NCBI GenBank assembly: GCA_033961575.1
Contig: CM066728.1
Span: 102,624,852-102,688,851 of the forward strand
Length of the DNA: 64,000 nucleotides
Source: Aselliscus stoliczkanus
Lineage: Eukaryota > Chordata > Mammalia > Chiroptera > Hipposideridae
Direction of reading: 5' to 3'
Of the stretch, positions 12,723-23,200 are shown piece after piece (position 1 is the first letter of the stretch; each line of letters begins with the position of its first letter). The notes under the pieces were generated by a model. That model saw nothing but the letters and a program-made list of their open reading frames with translations. It ran no database searches and was not told the origin of the DNA. The translations under genes were made by a program, and so were the position numbers.

Positions 12723-12838
12723 GGGCTGGCCGAGTCACGTGGTGGTTACGCGCTGGCTTGGGAAGCCAGTGGCCCTGGTTCAGGCCCCACATATGAGGGC
12801 CAGTGACACTGCCCTCAAAAAAAAAAAAAAAAAAGAAA
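12723..12838 (+). mobile_element. Short-form (head-only) tRNA-derived SINE with TSD
   Basis: The head GGGCTGGCCGAG..., the anticodon-arm-like inverted repeat CTGGC/GCCAG and the CAGTGACACTGCCCTC link are followed directly by poly-A. The 15-nt direct repeat AAAAGATGAAATTTT flanks it at 12708-12722 and 12839-12853. This copy has lost the consensus B box (GGTTCAGGCCC). Confidence 0.93.
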
Positions 12839-12953
12839 AAAAGATGAAATTTTAAAGCTTTCTTCATTCTCATCACCTGAGAAATATATTAATATTTAAA
12901 GATTTCGAGTAAATAATTTTCTTCTATATTTTGTAAATTGAAAGCGAGCTTTC

Positions 12954-13397
12954 GGGCCGGCCGAGTGGCAAGTTGGTTAAGAGCTGGCTTGGGATGCCAC
13001 TGGTCCCTGTTCAGATCCCACATATGAGGGCTAGTGACACTGCCCTCTACAGCTAAGATGGTGAACAACAGCTCCACCTGGAGCTGGGCTGCTGTGAGTC
13101 CCCGGAGATGGCATAGCTGCAGCTCCTGCTGCAGTGGGCTGCCATAGACTACAGTGAGTGGCTGGCATCCGGTGTGAGCTGCCAAGAGCCTCTGTGACAG
13201 CTGTCCAGAGGCCAGCGACCGATCTGCCTCGCCCGAGAAGAGCGCAATGATGATACCAACATGGGCCAGTGAAGCAATGTCCTCCACAACTAGACTGAAG
13301 AATAAAAAGACAGGAACTTGTCTGTTCCCCTTCCCTGGTTCCCCCTATGCTGTTCCCCTCCCCCAACTCCCCAATAGATTCTTTAAAAAAAAAAAAA
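12954..13397 (+). mobile_element. Long-form tRNA-derived SINE at the 3' edge of the L1
   Basis: The head GGGCCGGCCGAGTGG is followed by GTTCAGATCCC, the TACAGCTAAGATGGTGAACA body module, the CTCCACAACTAGACTGAAG tail module and poly-A. Flanking 10-mers GCGAGCTTTC (12944-12953) and GTGAACTTTC (13398-13407) match at 8 of 10 positions and are probably an aged TSD. L1 sequence starts immediately to the right but not to the left. Confidence 0.9.
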
Positions 13398-13407
13398 GTG
13401 AACTTTC

Positions 13408-16400
13408 CCATAAATAAAGCTGCAGTGAACATTGGAGCACATATATCTTTACAAATAAATGTTTTCAGATATTTGGGGTTTATACCCAGGAGAGGGATTG
13501 CTGGTAATATGGTAATTCTATTTTTATTAATAATTTTTTATTATTACACTATTACATTGCCTTCCATAGTGGCTGCACCAATCTGCATTCCCACCAGCAG
13601 TGTGTGAGGGTTCCTTTTTCTCCACAGCCTCTCCAACACTTGTTATTTATCTTGTTGATAATTACCATTCTAACTGGTGTGAGGTGATATCTCATTGTGG
13701 TTTTTATTTGCATTTCTCTGATGATTAGTGATGTTGAGCAACTTTTCATATGTCTATTGGCCATCTGTATGTCTTCTTTGGAGAACTGTCTATTCATGTC
13801 CTTTGCCCATTTTCTGATTGGTTTGTTTGGTTTTTCGGTGTTGATTTATACAAGTTTTGGTTTTTGGTGTTGAGTTTATAAGTTTTGGATGTGAACTCCT
13901 TATCACATGTATCATTGGCAAATATCATCTCCCATTCAGTAGGATATCTTTTTATTTTGTTGGTTTCCTTTGCTGTGAAAAAACCTTTTAGTTGATGCAG
14001 TCCCATTTGTTTGTTTTCTTTTGTTTCCCTTGCCTGAGGAGATATATCAGTAAAAATAATCCTAAGGGTAATGTTTGAGAGTTTACTTCCTATATTTTCT
14101 TCTGGGAATTTTTTGGTTTCAGGTCTTACATTTAAATCTTTAATTCATTTTGAATTTATTCTTGTATATGGTGTATTTCAATATTTTGCATATAACTGTC
14201 CAGTTTTCCCAGCACCATTTATTGAATAGACTGTCTTTACCACAATGTAAATTCTTGCTTCTTTCATAGATTAAATGACCATATAGGCAAATAGATTTAT
14301 TTCTGGGCTCTCTATTCTGTTCCATTGACCTATGTGTCTGTTTTTATGCCAAAATATGTTATTTTGATTACTATGACCTTGAAGTATAATTTGATATCAG
14401 GGAGCATGATACCTCCAGCTTTGTTCTTTCTCAGCATTACCGTGGCAATTCAGGGTCTTTTATGGTTCCATATAAATTTTAGGATGATTTGTTCTAGTTC
14501 TGCAAAAAATGCCTGGTATTTTGACAGGGGTTGCATTGAATCTATAGATTGCTTGGATAGTATGGACATTTTAACTATATTAATTCTTCCTTTCCATGGC
14601 ATGGTATATGTTTCCATTTATTTATATCTTCTTAAATTTCTCTTTTCAATGTCTTATAATTTTCTGAGTACAGGTTTTTTACTTCTTTGGATAAGTTTAT
14701 GCCTAAGTATTTTTATTGATGTGATTATTTTCTTAATTTCTCTTTCTGACAGTTCATTATTGATGTATAAAAACTCAATTGATTTCTGAATATTAATTTT
14801 GTATCCTGTTACTTTACTAAATTTATTTATCAGTTCTGATAGTTTTTTGGTGGAATCTTTTGGGTTTTTTATATATAGTATTATGTCATAGGCAAATAAT
14901 GGCAATTTTACTTCCTACTTTTCCATTTGGATGCTTCTTCTTTTTTTTTTTTTTTGTCTGATTGCTGTTGCTAGAACTTCCAGAACTAGGTTGAATAAAA
15001 GTGGTCAAAGTGGGCATCCTTGTCCTGTTCCTGATCTTAAGGAGAATACTTTTAGCTTTTCCCCATTGAGTATATTAGCTGTGGGCTTGTCGTATATAAC
15101 CTTTATTGTGTTGAGATACATTTCCTCTATTCCCATTTTGCTGAGAGCTTTTATCATAAATGGATGCTGGATTTTGTCAAATGCTTTTTCTGCATCTATT
15201 GAGATGATCATATGATTTTTATTTTTCATTTTGCTTATGTGGTGTATAGCACATTAATTGATTTGCAGATATTGAACCCACCTTGCATACCAGGAATGAA
15301 TCCCACTTGGTCATGGTGAGTGACCTTTTTAATGTATTGCTGAATTTGGTTTGCTAAGATTTTGTTGAGGATTTTTGCATCTATGTTCATAAGGGATATT
15401 GGCCTATAGTTTTTCTTTTTGTAATATCTTTGTCTGGTTTTGGAATCAGGGTAATGGTGGCCTCATAAAATGAGTTTCCTCCTCTTGGATTTTTTGGAAT
15501 AGTTTGAGAAGAATAGACGTTAATTATTTTTGCAATGTTTGGTAAAATTCCCCTGTAAAACCATCTGGTTCAGGACTTTTGTTTGCTGGGAACTTGTTAA
15601 TAACTCAATTTTGTTAGTGGTAATTGGTCTGCTCAGATTTTCTGTTTCTTTTTGATTCAGCCTTGGAAGATTGTATGCTTCTAGGAATTTATCCATTTCT
15701 TCCACATTGTCCAATTTTTTGGTGTATAGTTGCTTGTAGTATTTTCTTATATTGTTTTTGTATTTCTGTGAGGTCTGTTGTCACTTCTCTTTCTACCTGA
15801 TTTTATTTACTTGGGTCCTCTCTCTTTTTTCTTGATGAGTCTAGTTAAAGGTTTGTCAATTTTGTTGATCTTTTCAAAAACCAGCTCTTGGTTTCATTGA
15901 TCTTTTGTATTGCTTTTTAAATCTCTGTTTTCTTTATTTCTGTTCTGATCTCTGATCTTCATTATTTCCTTCCTTGTACTCACTTTGGGCTTTGTTTGCT
16001 GTCCCCGCCCCCCCCCCCAAGTTCCCTTAGATGTACAAATAGAGTGTTGACTTGAGATTTTTCTTCCTTCTTTAGGTAGGCCTGCACTGCTATAAACTTC
16101 CCTCTTAGGACTGCTTTCGCTGCATCCCAGAGATTTGGGGTTGTGGTGTTTTCATTTTCGTTTGTCTCAAGGTATCTTTTGATTTCCTCCTTGATCTCAT
16201 TTGTGACCCTCTTTTGATTTCTTCCTTGATCTCATTTGTGACACTCACTATTTAGTAGCATGTTATTTAGCCTTCATATATTTGTAAGCTTTCAGGATTT
16301 CTTCTTATAATTGATTTCTAGTTTCATAGCATTGTGGTCAGAGAAGACACTTGATATGATTTCAGTCTTCTTAAATTTATTGAGACTTGTTTTGTGGCCT

Positions 16401-17019
16401 AGCACATGGTTTATCTTGGAAAATGTTCCATGTGCATTGGAAAAAAATGTGTATTCTGCTGGTTTGGGATAAAATACTCTGAAAATATCAATTAAATCCA
16501 TCTGGTCTAATGTGTCATTTAAGGCCTCTGTTTCCATGTTGATTTTCTGCCTGGAGGATCTATTCATTGGTGTCAGTGGGGTGTTGAAGACCCCTACATG
16601 ATTGTGTTACTGTTGATCTCTGCATTTATGTAGGTCAATATTTTCTTTATGTGTTTTGCTGCTCCTGTATTGGGTGCATAAATGTTTACTGGGTTATGTC
16701 CTCTTGTTGGATTGATCCCTTAATTATTATGTAATGTCCTTCTTTGTGTCTTATTATAGTTTTCATTTTAAAGTCTATTTTGTCTGATGTAAGTATTGCT
16801 ACTCCAGCTTTTTTCTCAAGTCCATTTGTTTTTCCATCCCTTTACTTTCAGTCTGTGTGTATGTTTCAATCTGAGGTGAGTCTCTTGTAGACAGCATATG
16901 TATTGGTCTTATTTTCTTATCTATTCAGCTACTCTATGTCTTTTGATTGAAGTATTTAATCCACTTACTTTTAAAGTGATTATTGATATGTACATAATTA
17001 TTGTTGGTTTATTATTCAT
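13408..17019 (-). pseudogene. L1 ORF2 remnant (endonuclease / reverse transcriptase)
   Basis: L1 ORF2 encodes an endonuclease and reverse transcriptase that nick the target and copy RNA into it. The likely start codon is at 17,019-17,017, followed by YISIITLKVSGLNTSIKRHR, matching the ORF2 N-terminus. Soon after, the usual Trp and Gln codons of 'AEWIRKQD' read TAG and TAA, the first at 16,923-16,921, so the frame dies within the first 45 codons. Endonuclease-region peptide (FSDHNAMKLEINY) lies near 16,310-16,570. The catalytic FADD motif of the reverse transcriptase reads FAYD at about 14,896-14,885, losing one of the two metal-binding aspartates. The C-terminus is truncated at the SINE edge. 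A 35-bp tandem duplication lies at 16,176-16,245. Confidence 0.92.
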
Positions 17020-17049
17020 ATTTTTGATCTTCATTTTTTTGTTTTCTCC

Positions 17050-17930
17050 TTACTTTTGCTTAAAGAAGTTGAACATTTCTTGTAATACTGACTTGGTGGT
17101 AATGAATTCCTTTAGCTTTTTTTTTTTTTTTTTAATCTGGGAAGCTTTTATCTTTCCTTTAATTTTAAATGATAACCTTGCTGGGTAGTATTGGTTATAG
17201 AGCTTTTTTTTCTATTACTTTGAATATTTCCTGCCACCCCCTTCTGGCCTGCAAAGTTTCTGTTGAGAAATAAGCTGACAATCTTATGGGAGGTCCCTTG
17301 TAAGTAATTAGTTGTCTTCCTCTTGTTGTTTTTAGAATCCTCTCTTTGTCTTTAACCTTTGCAGTTCTAATTATAATGTGTTTTGTTGTGGGCCTCTTTT
17401 GGTTCATCTTGTTTTTGAGTCTCTGTACTTCCTGTGCTTATATGTCCCTTTTCTTCGCCAGTTTAGGGAAGTTTTCAGTCATTACTTCAAATAGTTTTCA
17501 ATCCCTTGCTCCCTCTTTTCTCTTTCTGATACTCCTATTATGCTATTGTTATTATGCTTAATGTTGTCCTAGAGGCCCCTTACACTATCTTCATTTTTTA
17601 AAATTATTTTTTCTTTTTTTGTTCTAATTGGGTGTTTTCTGCTGTCTTGTCTTCTAAATCACTAATTCTATCCTCCGCTTCATGTAATCTGCTCTTGATT
17701 CCTTCTAGTGTATTCTTCATTTCAGTTATTATATTCTTCATTTATGACTGATTTTTTTTTTATGGTTCCTATGTCCTTCTTTATGCTTATTATCCTTTTG
17801 TGAAAATTCTCACTAAGTTCCTTAAGCATTTTTATAACCAGTGTTTTAAAATGGTCTCTGGTAGATTTGTTGCCTCTGTTTCATTTAGTTGCATTTCTGG
17901 AGATTTCTCCTGTTCTTTTATTTGGGACAT
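17050..17930 (-). pseudogene. L1 ORF1 remnant (RNA-binding coiled-coil protein)
   Basis: L1 ORF1 makes a trimeric nucleic-acid chaperone. The likely ATG at 17,930-17,928 opens MSQIKEQEKSPEMQLNETEA. The coiled-coil part follows (EGIKSRLHEAEDRISDLEDK), then the conserved C-terminal domain (KVKDKERILKTTRGRQLITY and FSTETLQARRGWQEIFKV), and the frame ends TTKSVLQEMFNFF then TAA at 17,052-17,050. The length, about 293 codons, is normal for ORF1. An apparent in-frame TAA at 17,744-17,742 lies between the N-terminal part and the coiled coil, and smaller shifts are likely, so no full-length product is expected. Confidence 0.88.
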
Positions 17931-19400
17931 GTTTGTTTTCTCACTCTGGCAACCCCTCTGTGTTTGCCTCTACGTATTGGGTAGATCTCCTATATCTCTC
18001 AATCTTTGTTGGATGGCCTTATGTAGTAAGTGTCCTGTGTGGTCCAATGGTACAATCTCCCTGATTTCCTGTGCATGTTTTTTAGAAGTGTGCTTTTTGT
18101 GTATTCTCCTGTTATAGTTAAGCCTAGATTATTTTTAGTGGATCAGTGTGTGGGATTGACTTCCAGGCTGACTAATTGTGAGGGTTAGATACACCCACAG
18201 TTTATGCTGTGTGGGGGCTAACCCCTTCAAGTGGGGCTTGCTCCCACAGGCTCTTGTGCCCACTGAGTCTACTCTTTGAGTATGCCATTGTGGGGCTAAC
18301 CAGGTAATGGTCTGGTGTGATCTGAAGCCTGCCTTTCAGTGTGTTTTCTCTGATGTCTCTTGGGAGGGTCTCCCATGCAGGCGGATTTCAGCCTCGCCTG
18401 TGATCAGCCACACTACCAAGTAGTAGCTACAGAGCTTTATGTGTTTGTTTGCTGCCTCTGCTGGACCTGGAGGCATGTGGGGTGGCCTTGCTGTGAACAA
18501 AGACCAGCTGCCACCAGTCCTGGGCCTGGGGCAGCTTAGCAAAAGGCCCAGGGCTCCCTGAACCTGTTCCCACCTGCTGGCTGCCAGTAAGGCTCAGATG
18601 TAGAAAGAGTCTCCTTAGGTGTGTGGGCTAGGCTGGTTGACCTGGTGTTGAGAGTGCCCCCTGGCAAGGCAGCCCTATGTGGGTGGGGCCTGGTTCCAGG
18701 GAGCTACCCGGTGTGGGCAGTAGTTTTTACAGAGTTAATACAGTTTGGGTTCCTGCTGGGCTTGCTACCACTTCACAAAAATGCTCTGAGAACACTGCGA
18801 CCAGCCACTGCTCACCCCAGGCCTGCAGGTTCCCGAGAGCCTCCCAAAAAGGGCAGCAGTGCAGGATCTGGGTTACTGTTTACCACCAACCGCTCCTGGG
18901 CTGCTGCAGTCTGCCTGCTGCTATAAAAGGCCTCCGTAGCTTGTGGAGGTGGAGGCTTCCACTCAGCAGCCCAGAGTGCCCCGGGGGGATGTAGTGCTAG
19001 CAGTGTAGGGCGGAGACTCAGGGCGTCACCAAAGTGGTGCGAGCAGGCGGATTTCACCACACCTAGAAGGTCTCAGATTTGGCCCTTTGGAGGAGGGTTT
19101 CACATAGAAAAGATGGCACCCTGCTGTAGGCTCCACGGAAGCAGGCTCCACACAGGGATGATGGGCCCTCTTCTTTCAGCCATCACTGCAAAGCCACACA
19201 ACTCGGTCTTTCCCTGTATGACTGGAGTTTCTCGTGTTGCTGCCCCTCCACCAGAGACCAGGTGAGTGTTTGCAAGTGAGCAAGTCTGTGTGAAGGCTCT
19301 TTAAACCGGTGCCTGGGTTTCCAGCCGATTTTCATTGTCAGATATTGAGCGAACTCCTCATCCCTGCATAGGGCCCCTGGGCTCGGGAACCTGGTATAGG
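17931..19400 (-). promoter_or_regulatory. L1 5' UTR / internal promoter region
   Basis: The stretch upstream of ORF1 is clearly more GC- and CpG-rich than its surroundings and lacks coding potential, as expected for an L1 5' UTR carrying an internal Pol II promoter. The boundary near 19,400 is approximate. Activity cannot be judged from sequence and decay makes it doubtful. Confidence 0.65.
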
Positions 19401-19419
19401 GCTTGGATACATACATAGC

Positions 19420-20010
19420 ACATGATCTGCTTTTGTCAGTTAGTATTTTCTAGTTTCTATGTAAACAAAGCTATCCCATCCTGTACCCAAATCATATCAA
19501 ATTGCCACCGTTATACCCCTAATGTCTTTACAGCTGGTTTGTTCCTAGAAGAACATAAACCAGGACTATATAATGCATCTTGTTGTTATATTACGTCTGT
19601 CATCTAGAACAAGGGCTGCAGGAAAAATCCATCAGGCTGCCTGTTTTTGTAAATAAAGTTTTATGGGAACACACAGACACTTTCATTTATTTAAGTGCTG
19701 TCCATGGATGCCTTCACTATGGAAAGACAGATTTGAGTAGTTGTGGCAGAGGTCATACGGCCTACAAAGTGTAAAATATTTACAATCTGGACCTTTACAG
19801 AAAAGATTTGTTGACCCCTGATCTAGAACAGTCTTCTTTTGTCATGACATTGAGTTGTTGATGTGTCTGGGCCAGTTGTCCTCCAGAATGTCACACACAC
19901 TTGGATTTATCTGGTTGCTTCTTACAGTATCTTTGCTTATTCTTTATTGGATATTTTTATCTATCTCACTACAATAATCTTAATTACCTTAGTGTTAGTA
20001 TGGCTGGGCT
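19420..20010 (-). repeat. Old L1-like fragment split by a hAT element
   Basis: The sequence on both sides of the hAT insertion (AGAACAGTCTTCTTTTGTC, TGACATTGAGTTG, GGGCCAGTTGTCCTCCAGAA) resembles an old mammalian L1M-type segment. It reads continuously when the hAT copy and one TSD are removed. The class is tentative. Confidence 0.45.
19610..19820 (+). mobile_element. Non-autonomous hAT DNA transposon with 8-bp TSD
   Basis: A 211-bp element begins CAAGGGCTGCAGG and ends TTGTTGACCCCTG, giving short imperfect terminal inverted repeats of the CAGGGGTC type. Its interior has GCCTGTTTTTGTAAATAAAG and GAGTAGTTGTGGCAGAGG. It is flanked by a perfect 8-bp direct repeat ATCTAGAA (19602-19609 and 19821-19828), the size made by hAT transposases. 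There is no coding sequence, and mobilisation would have needed a transposase in trans. Confidence 0.88.
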
Positions 20011-20418
20011 TTCTTACAGACTAGAAGGACACTTATTAAATGGAATAAGTGCAGGGGATTTTCTGGTCTTACCAAAATGTTCTTAGTTTTCTGAAATCCC
20101 TTTAGCTGGGGATAAGTCTTCTCACTTTATCAATAGCAAAAAAGAGATTTCAAATGAAAATAATTTGGGAGAAAGTATAATGGAGGAGATGGCACAGGTG
20201 AATGACTTTAAGGTAGGGGATGAGGGGAGGTGAGGAAGGTAAAGCATTGTTGGAAACTCAATCATACCAAGGTGTGAATGACTGATAAGGTCCAGGCGTG
20301 TGAGCAATAGAAGCAAGAGGTCTACAGGAAAGTTTTGCTTTCCTGAAAGAGTAGAGAGAAGAAAAGCTATAAAGAAGAGAAAATGGGGATTTCAAAGACA
20401 AATTCTTGTCTATTTAAA
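20011..20418. other. Unassigned sequence
   Basis: A purine-rich stretch at 20,140-20,400 weakly resembles reversed L2, but I cannot support it firmly. Confidence 0.35.
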
Positions 20419-20431
20419 AAATTTTGCCTAG

Positions 20432-20543
20432 GGCCGGCCAAGTGGCGTGGTGGTTGGGCGCTGGCTTGGGAAGCCAGTGGCCCCGGTTCGGATCCCACAT
20501 ATGAGGGCCAGTGACACTGCCCTCAAAAAAAAAAAAAAAAAAA
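20432..20543 (+). mobile_element. Short-form tRNA-derived SINE with TSD
   Basis: Head GGGCCGGCCAAGTGG, B-box-like GGTTCGGATCC, then CAGTGACACTGCCCTC and an uninterrupted poly-A. A flanking direct repeat (ATTT/TTTTGCCTAG type) is seen before 20,432 and just after the poly-A. Confidence 0.93.
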
Positions 20544-20559
20544 AAATTTGCCTAGAGTC

Positions 20560-21170
20560 ATTTCTGAGCAGTGAATATTGTGTGGGTAAGATGGATTGCC
20601 CTGCCATTTCAAAACTCATTCATGGTTTCATCCTCCCGTGGCTGCCATAGAACAGTCATACAGAAAAATATGGAAAACATACCACATGCCCAGTACAGTT
20701 TGGATTACATTTCTATAGTGTTATCTTTATAATTGTTATCTATAAACTCCAAGTATCCTTTAGTGGTCTAATTCTATCTTTAACATGCAGTATTCAGTAT
20801 CAGCCAATGACTTACAGCAGAATTATTTGAAAACTAACATAACGCTTGCTATAACATTAGCTTTCTGAGTACTAGATACTTATTTTGTGATGTTTGATTA
20901 GAGCATGTTGATCGGCTCCTACCCGCAGATCTGTTGGTTACAAAAGGTGACTGAATTTATTAAATTCCTGCAGCAAGGGAGATCATCTTAAGAGGAAGAA
21001 GTTAGGGAAAGGTTGTGCTTTGTGGTTGGTTTTTATTTGTTTCGTTTGTTTGTTTTTAAATAGGGTTTTGAGTTCTGGACCAAGTGTTTAAGATGGGTCT
21101 TTCAAAGAAAAGACTGAGTAGGACTGAAGGCCCATGACATAAAAATATAGGTTTGGTAACATAATGAAGC
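20560..21170. other. Unassigned AT-rich sequence
   Basis: No repeat or gene recognised. Confidence 0.4.
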
Positions 21171-21177
21171 AAAGTTG

Positions 21178-21262
21178 TGATGAGCAGGCTGTTTGCATAG
21201 GTGGGCAAACTGTTGCTCTGATGGGAGAGCTGTTTGCCCAGACGAGCAAACTGTTTGCCTTG
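21178..21262. repeat. Degenerate ~21-bp tandem repeat built on a GCAAAC/GTTTGC palindrome
   Basis: About four copies of a 20-22-bp unit, with cores GCAGGCTGTTTGCA, GGGCAAACTGTTGC, GAGCTGTTTGCCC and GAGCAAACTGTTTGCC. The last copy holds a perfect 13-nt palindrome, GCAAACTGTTTGC. It is a local minisatellite with no coding frame. Confidence 0.75.
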
Positions 21263-21269
21263 GTATATT

Positions 21270-21830
21270 GGTTTGCAAGGATTTCCTGGAGAGAAAGATG
21301 AAGTTAATTATTGATTTACAGTCTTATCTTGCAAGGCATGAATTACCTGGAGTAATCAGGTCATATTAACGTAGGTGATCTCAGCTCCCAAGAACTTCAC
21401 ATAAAGTAAAATTAAAAAAACAGAGACAAAAAGTTATTTCCTTAATTGTTTTTATACATTAATCAGAGATACTTTTGTTATACCAAAATTATGCTGGAAA
21501 ATTTCTAATTTACTTTCAGTGATTATTTATTTTATTATCATTTATTTTGCATGACTTCATTTGTTATTTATAAGAACAAATACTAAAAGTATGGTATTGA
21601 AGATACTGGGCATTTTCCCCCAGTGATAGCTCTAACTCCTCAGACAACTTTTTCAAATTAAAGAATGTATCAAAGCTAGTATGCTCATTCAGGGTTTCTG
21701 AAGTTGTTTCCAGTAAAATAGGAAGGAAAAAATATCTATGTTTTAAAATAGATATTTAAAACCAATATTTTCCAATTAAAATGGTTTCTTTAAGTAGTTT
21801 ATGTAAAAAAGAGTTTTTCTTTTATAATTT
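21270..21830. other. Unassigned AT-rich sequence
   Basis: No element recognised. Confidence 0.4.
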
Positions 21831-21834
21831 CCCT

Positions 21835-23200
21835 TACATTTAACAGATGTTTATTGGTGTGTACCACTTGTAAGGTATAATCTAAAGCCTCTAGAGAATT
21901 TAAAGGTCAATTTTTCCAAAGGCCTGACCTCCAGGAGTGATAGTTTAATAAAATGGACAGCACAGAAAACAAGTGAAGTAGATTTTTATAGAAATTAAGA
22001 GGAGTCGTATAAAGTACTTCTAAGTTATAGTGTTAAAATATAATTTTTAAAAAGTTAAAAACACGATTCTCATGCAAATATAGAATGACACATGTCAGAG
22101 TTTTAGTAACTCGTTCAGGGAACCACTGAATGATAGAGCTGGTCCAAAAAGCGTTGTGAGGAACAGAGTATTCACCGGCACTTTGAGAAAAGAATGTTAG
22201 GGTATGACGAGTAGGTTAGGTATAAAATTGGTTAATGTTCTATAAGGCAATAAAATCATAACCTTGGGGATTATGTTTTCGACCAGGAGAAAATCTGCAA
22301 GTTAACATGAAATTTCTCAGTTTAAGCCCTTAAAGCAAAGTCAAAATCAGGCCTTCGCTGCAATAGCTAAATAATCTGTATATGAGCTTATTATATATGA
22401 TATTGAAAATCGTGTTTTCATGTGGGAGTTTCTTGGGGATGTTATTATAAATCCTGACTCCCCAAAATAATCAGTTGAGATCATGGGAAACAGGAAAAGT
22501 ATTCTAATTCTCCTACAAGAATTAAAAAGCTTAACAGTCAACACAGAGACATTATTGATTCAAAGGAACCCATTGTGCCAAGTAGAAAGTAAGAGCAGTA
22601 AATGATTATACACAGAGTAGAGGTTAAGGTCAACATTTCTAGAAACAGAAAGTTTGATACAATTTTCTTTAGCAGACATAAGAAAAAGGATCAGAAAACA
22701 CTCTTAGAGGAAACTGTGGCCCAGGTGTAATTCAAACATAGGACAAAAGAAGGGCTTTCTAAGCAAAGGGAGCTCTGAACAGAAGCAGAATGTTTGGAAA
22801 GTGTGAGGGATCTATAAAACCTACAAACGGGAGAATGAAGGTGGGACCAGATGGTAGAAGGCCTTGCAATTCCACGATAGGATGTGAGTTTTATTCCATG
22901 AGCAGAGTAGTTAAATGATTATAGCTGGGTTCTGTGTGGATAATTAAGGCTGCAGACTGTTGGGAGTGGGGAGGGAAGTTAAGCTGAAGGAATAAGGAGA
23001 TTAGAGTCAGGAAGATGGGTTAGGACAATGTTGTCACAGTTTAGGTTAGCTATAACCCTGGTCTTAGTGGCAGTAGGAATGGAGAATAAAGGGAAAACAG
23101 ATACTCTATTTTGGCAGTAGATTCCAAAGGGCAGGTCGCATGGTTAAGTATATGGGATGGGAAGAGGCTGATAGGAAGGAAAGAAGAATTAAAAAATAAC
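21835..23200 (-). repeat. L2 LINE, reverse orientation
   Basis: In plus-strand reading it opens with the reversed L2 3' end (AACAGATGTTTATTGGTGTG). Further on come L2 internal segments with AGGGCTTTCTAAGC, AGAAGGCCTTGCAATTCC and TTAGGTTAGCTATAACC. The middle portion (about 22,060-22,680) is too diverged to follow closely. Confidence 0.6.

Larger units (their letters stand above)
13408..19400 (-). mobile_element. Nearly full-length L1 LINE, inactive, 3' truncated
   Basis: About 6.0 kb of L1 lies on the minus strand in canonical order: a GC-richer 5' UTR (about 19,400-17,931), ORF1 (17,930-17,050), ORF2 (from 17,019) and then a break inside the ORF2 C-terminal region at about 13,408. The 3' UTR and poly-A are missing and a long SINE sits at that edge. 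Recognisable peptides include PTTKHIIIRTAKVKDKERIL (ORF1), [18 protein letters not shown] (ORF2 reverse transcriptase) and [18 protein letters not shown] (ORF2 C-terminal region). Stops and frameshifts disrupt both ORFs. L1 normally supplies the machinery that mobilises SINEs such as those in this window; this copy cannot. Confidence 0.95.

Noticed and set aside
14325..14789. 154-codon membrane-like plus-strand ORF
   Set aside because: It is the antisense of L1 ORF2; hydrophobic residues come from the T-rich complement of an A-rich coding strand.
17800..18117. 105-codon plus-strand ORF, cysteine-rich
   Set aside because: Antisense of L1 ORF1 and 5' UTR; no independent evidence.
18400..19100. 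CpG-island promoter of a host gene
   Set aside because: The GC-rich block lies directly upstream of L1 ORF1 in the right orientation, so it is the L1 5' UTR.
21178..21262. CRISPR-like array
   Set aside because: Units are contiguous without unique spacers, only four degenerate copies, in a mammalian context.
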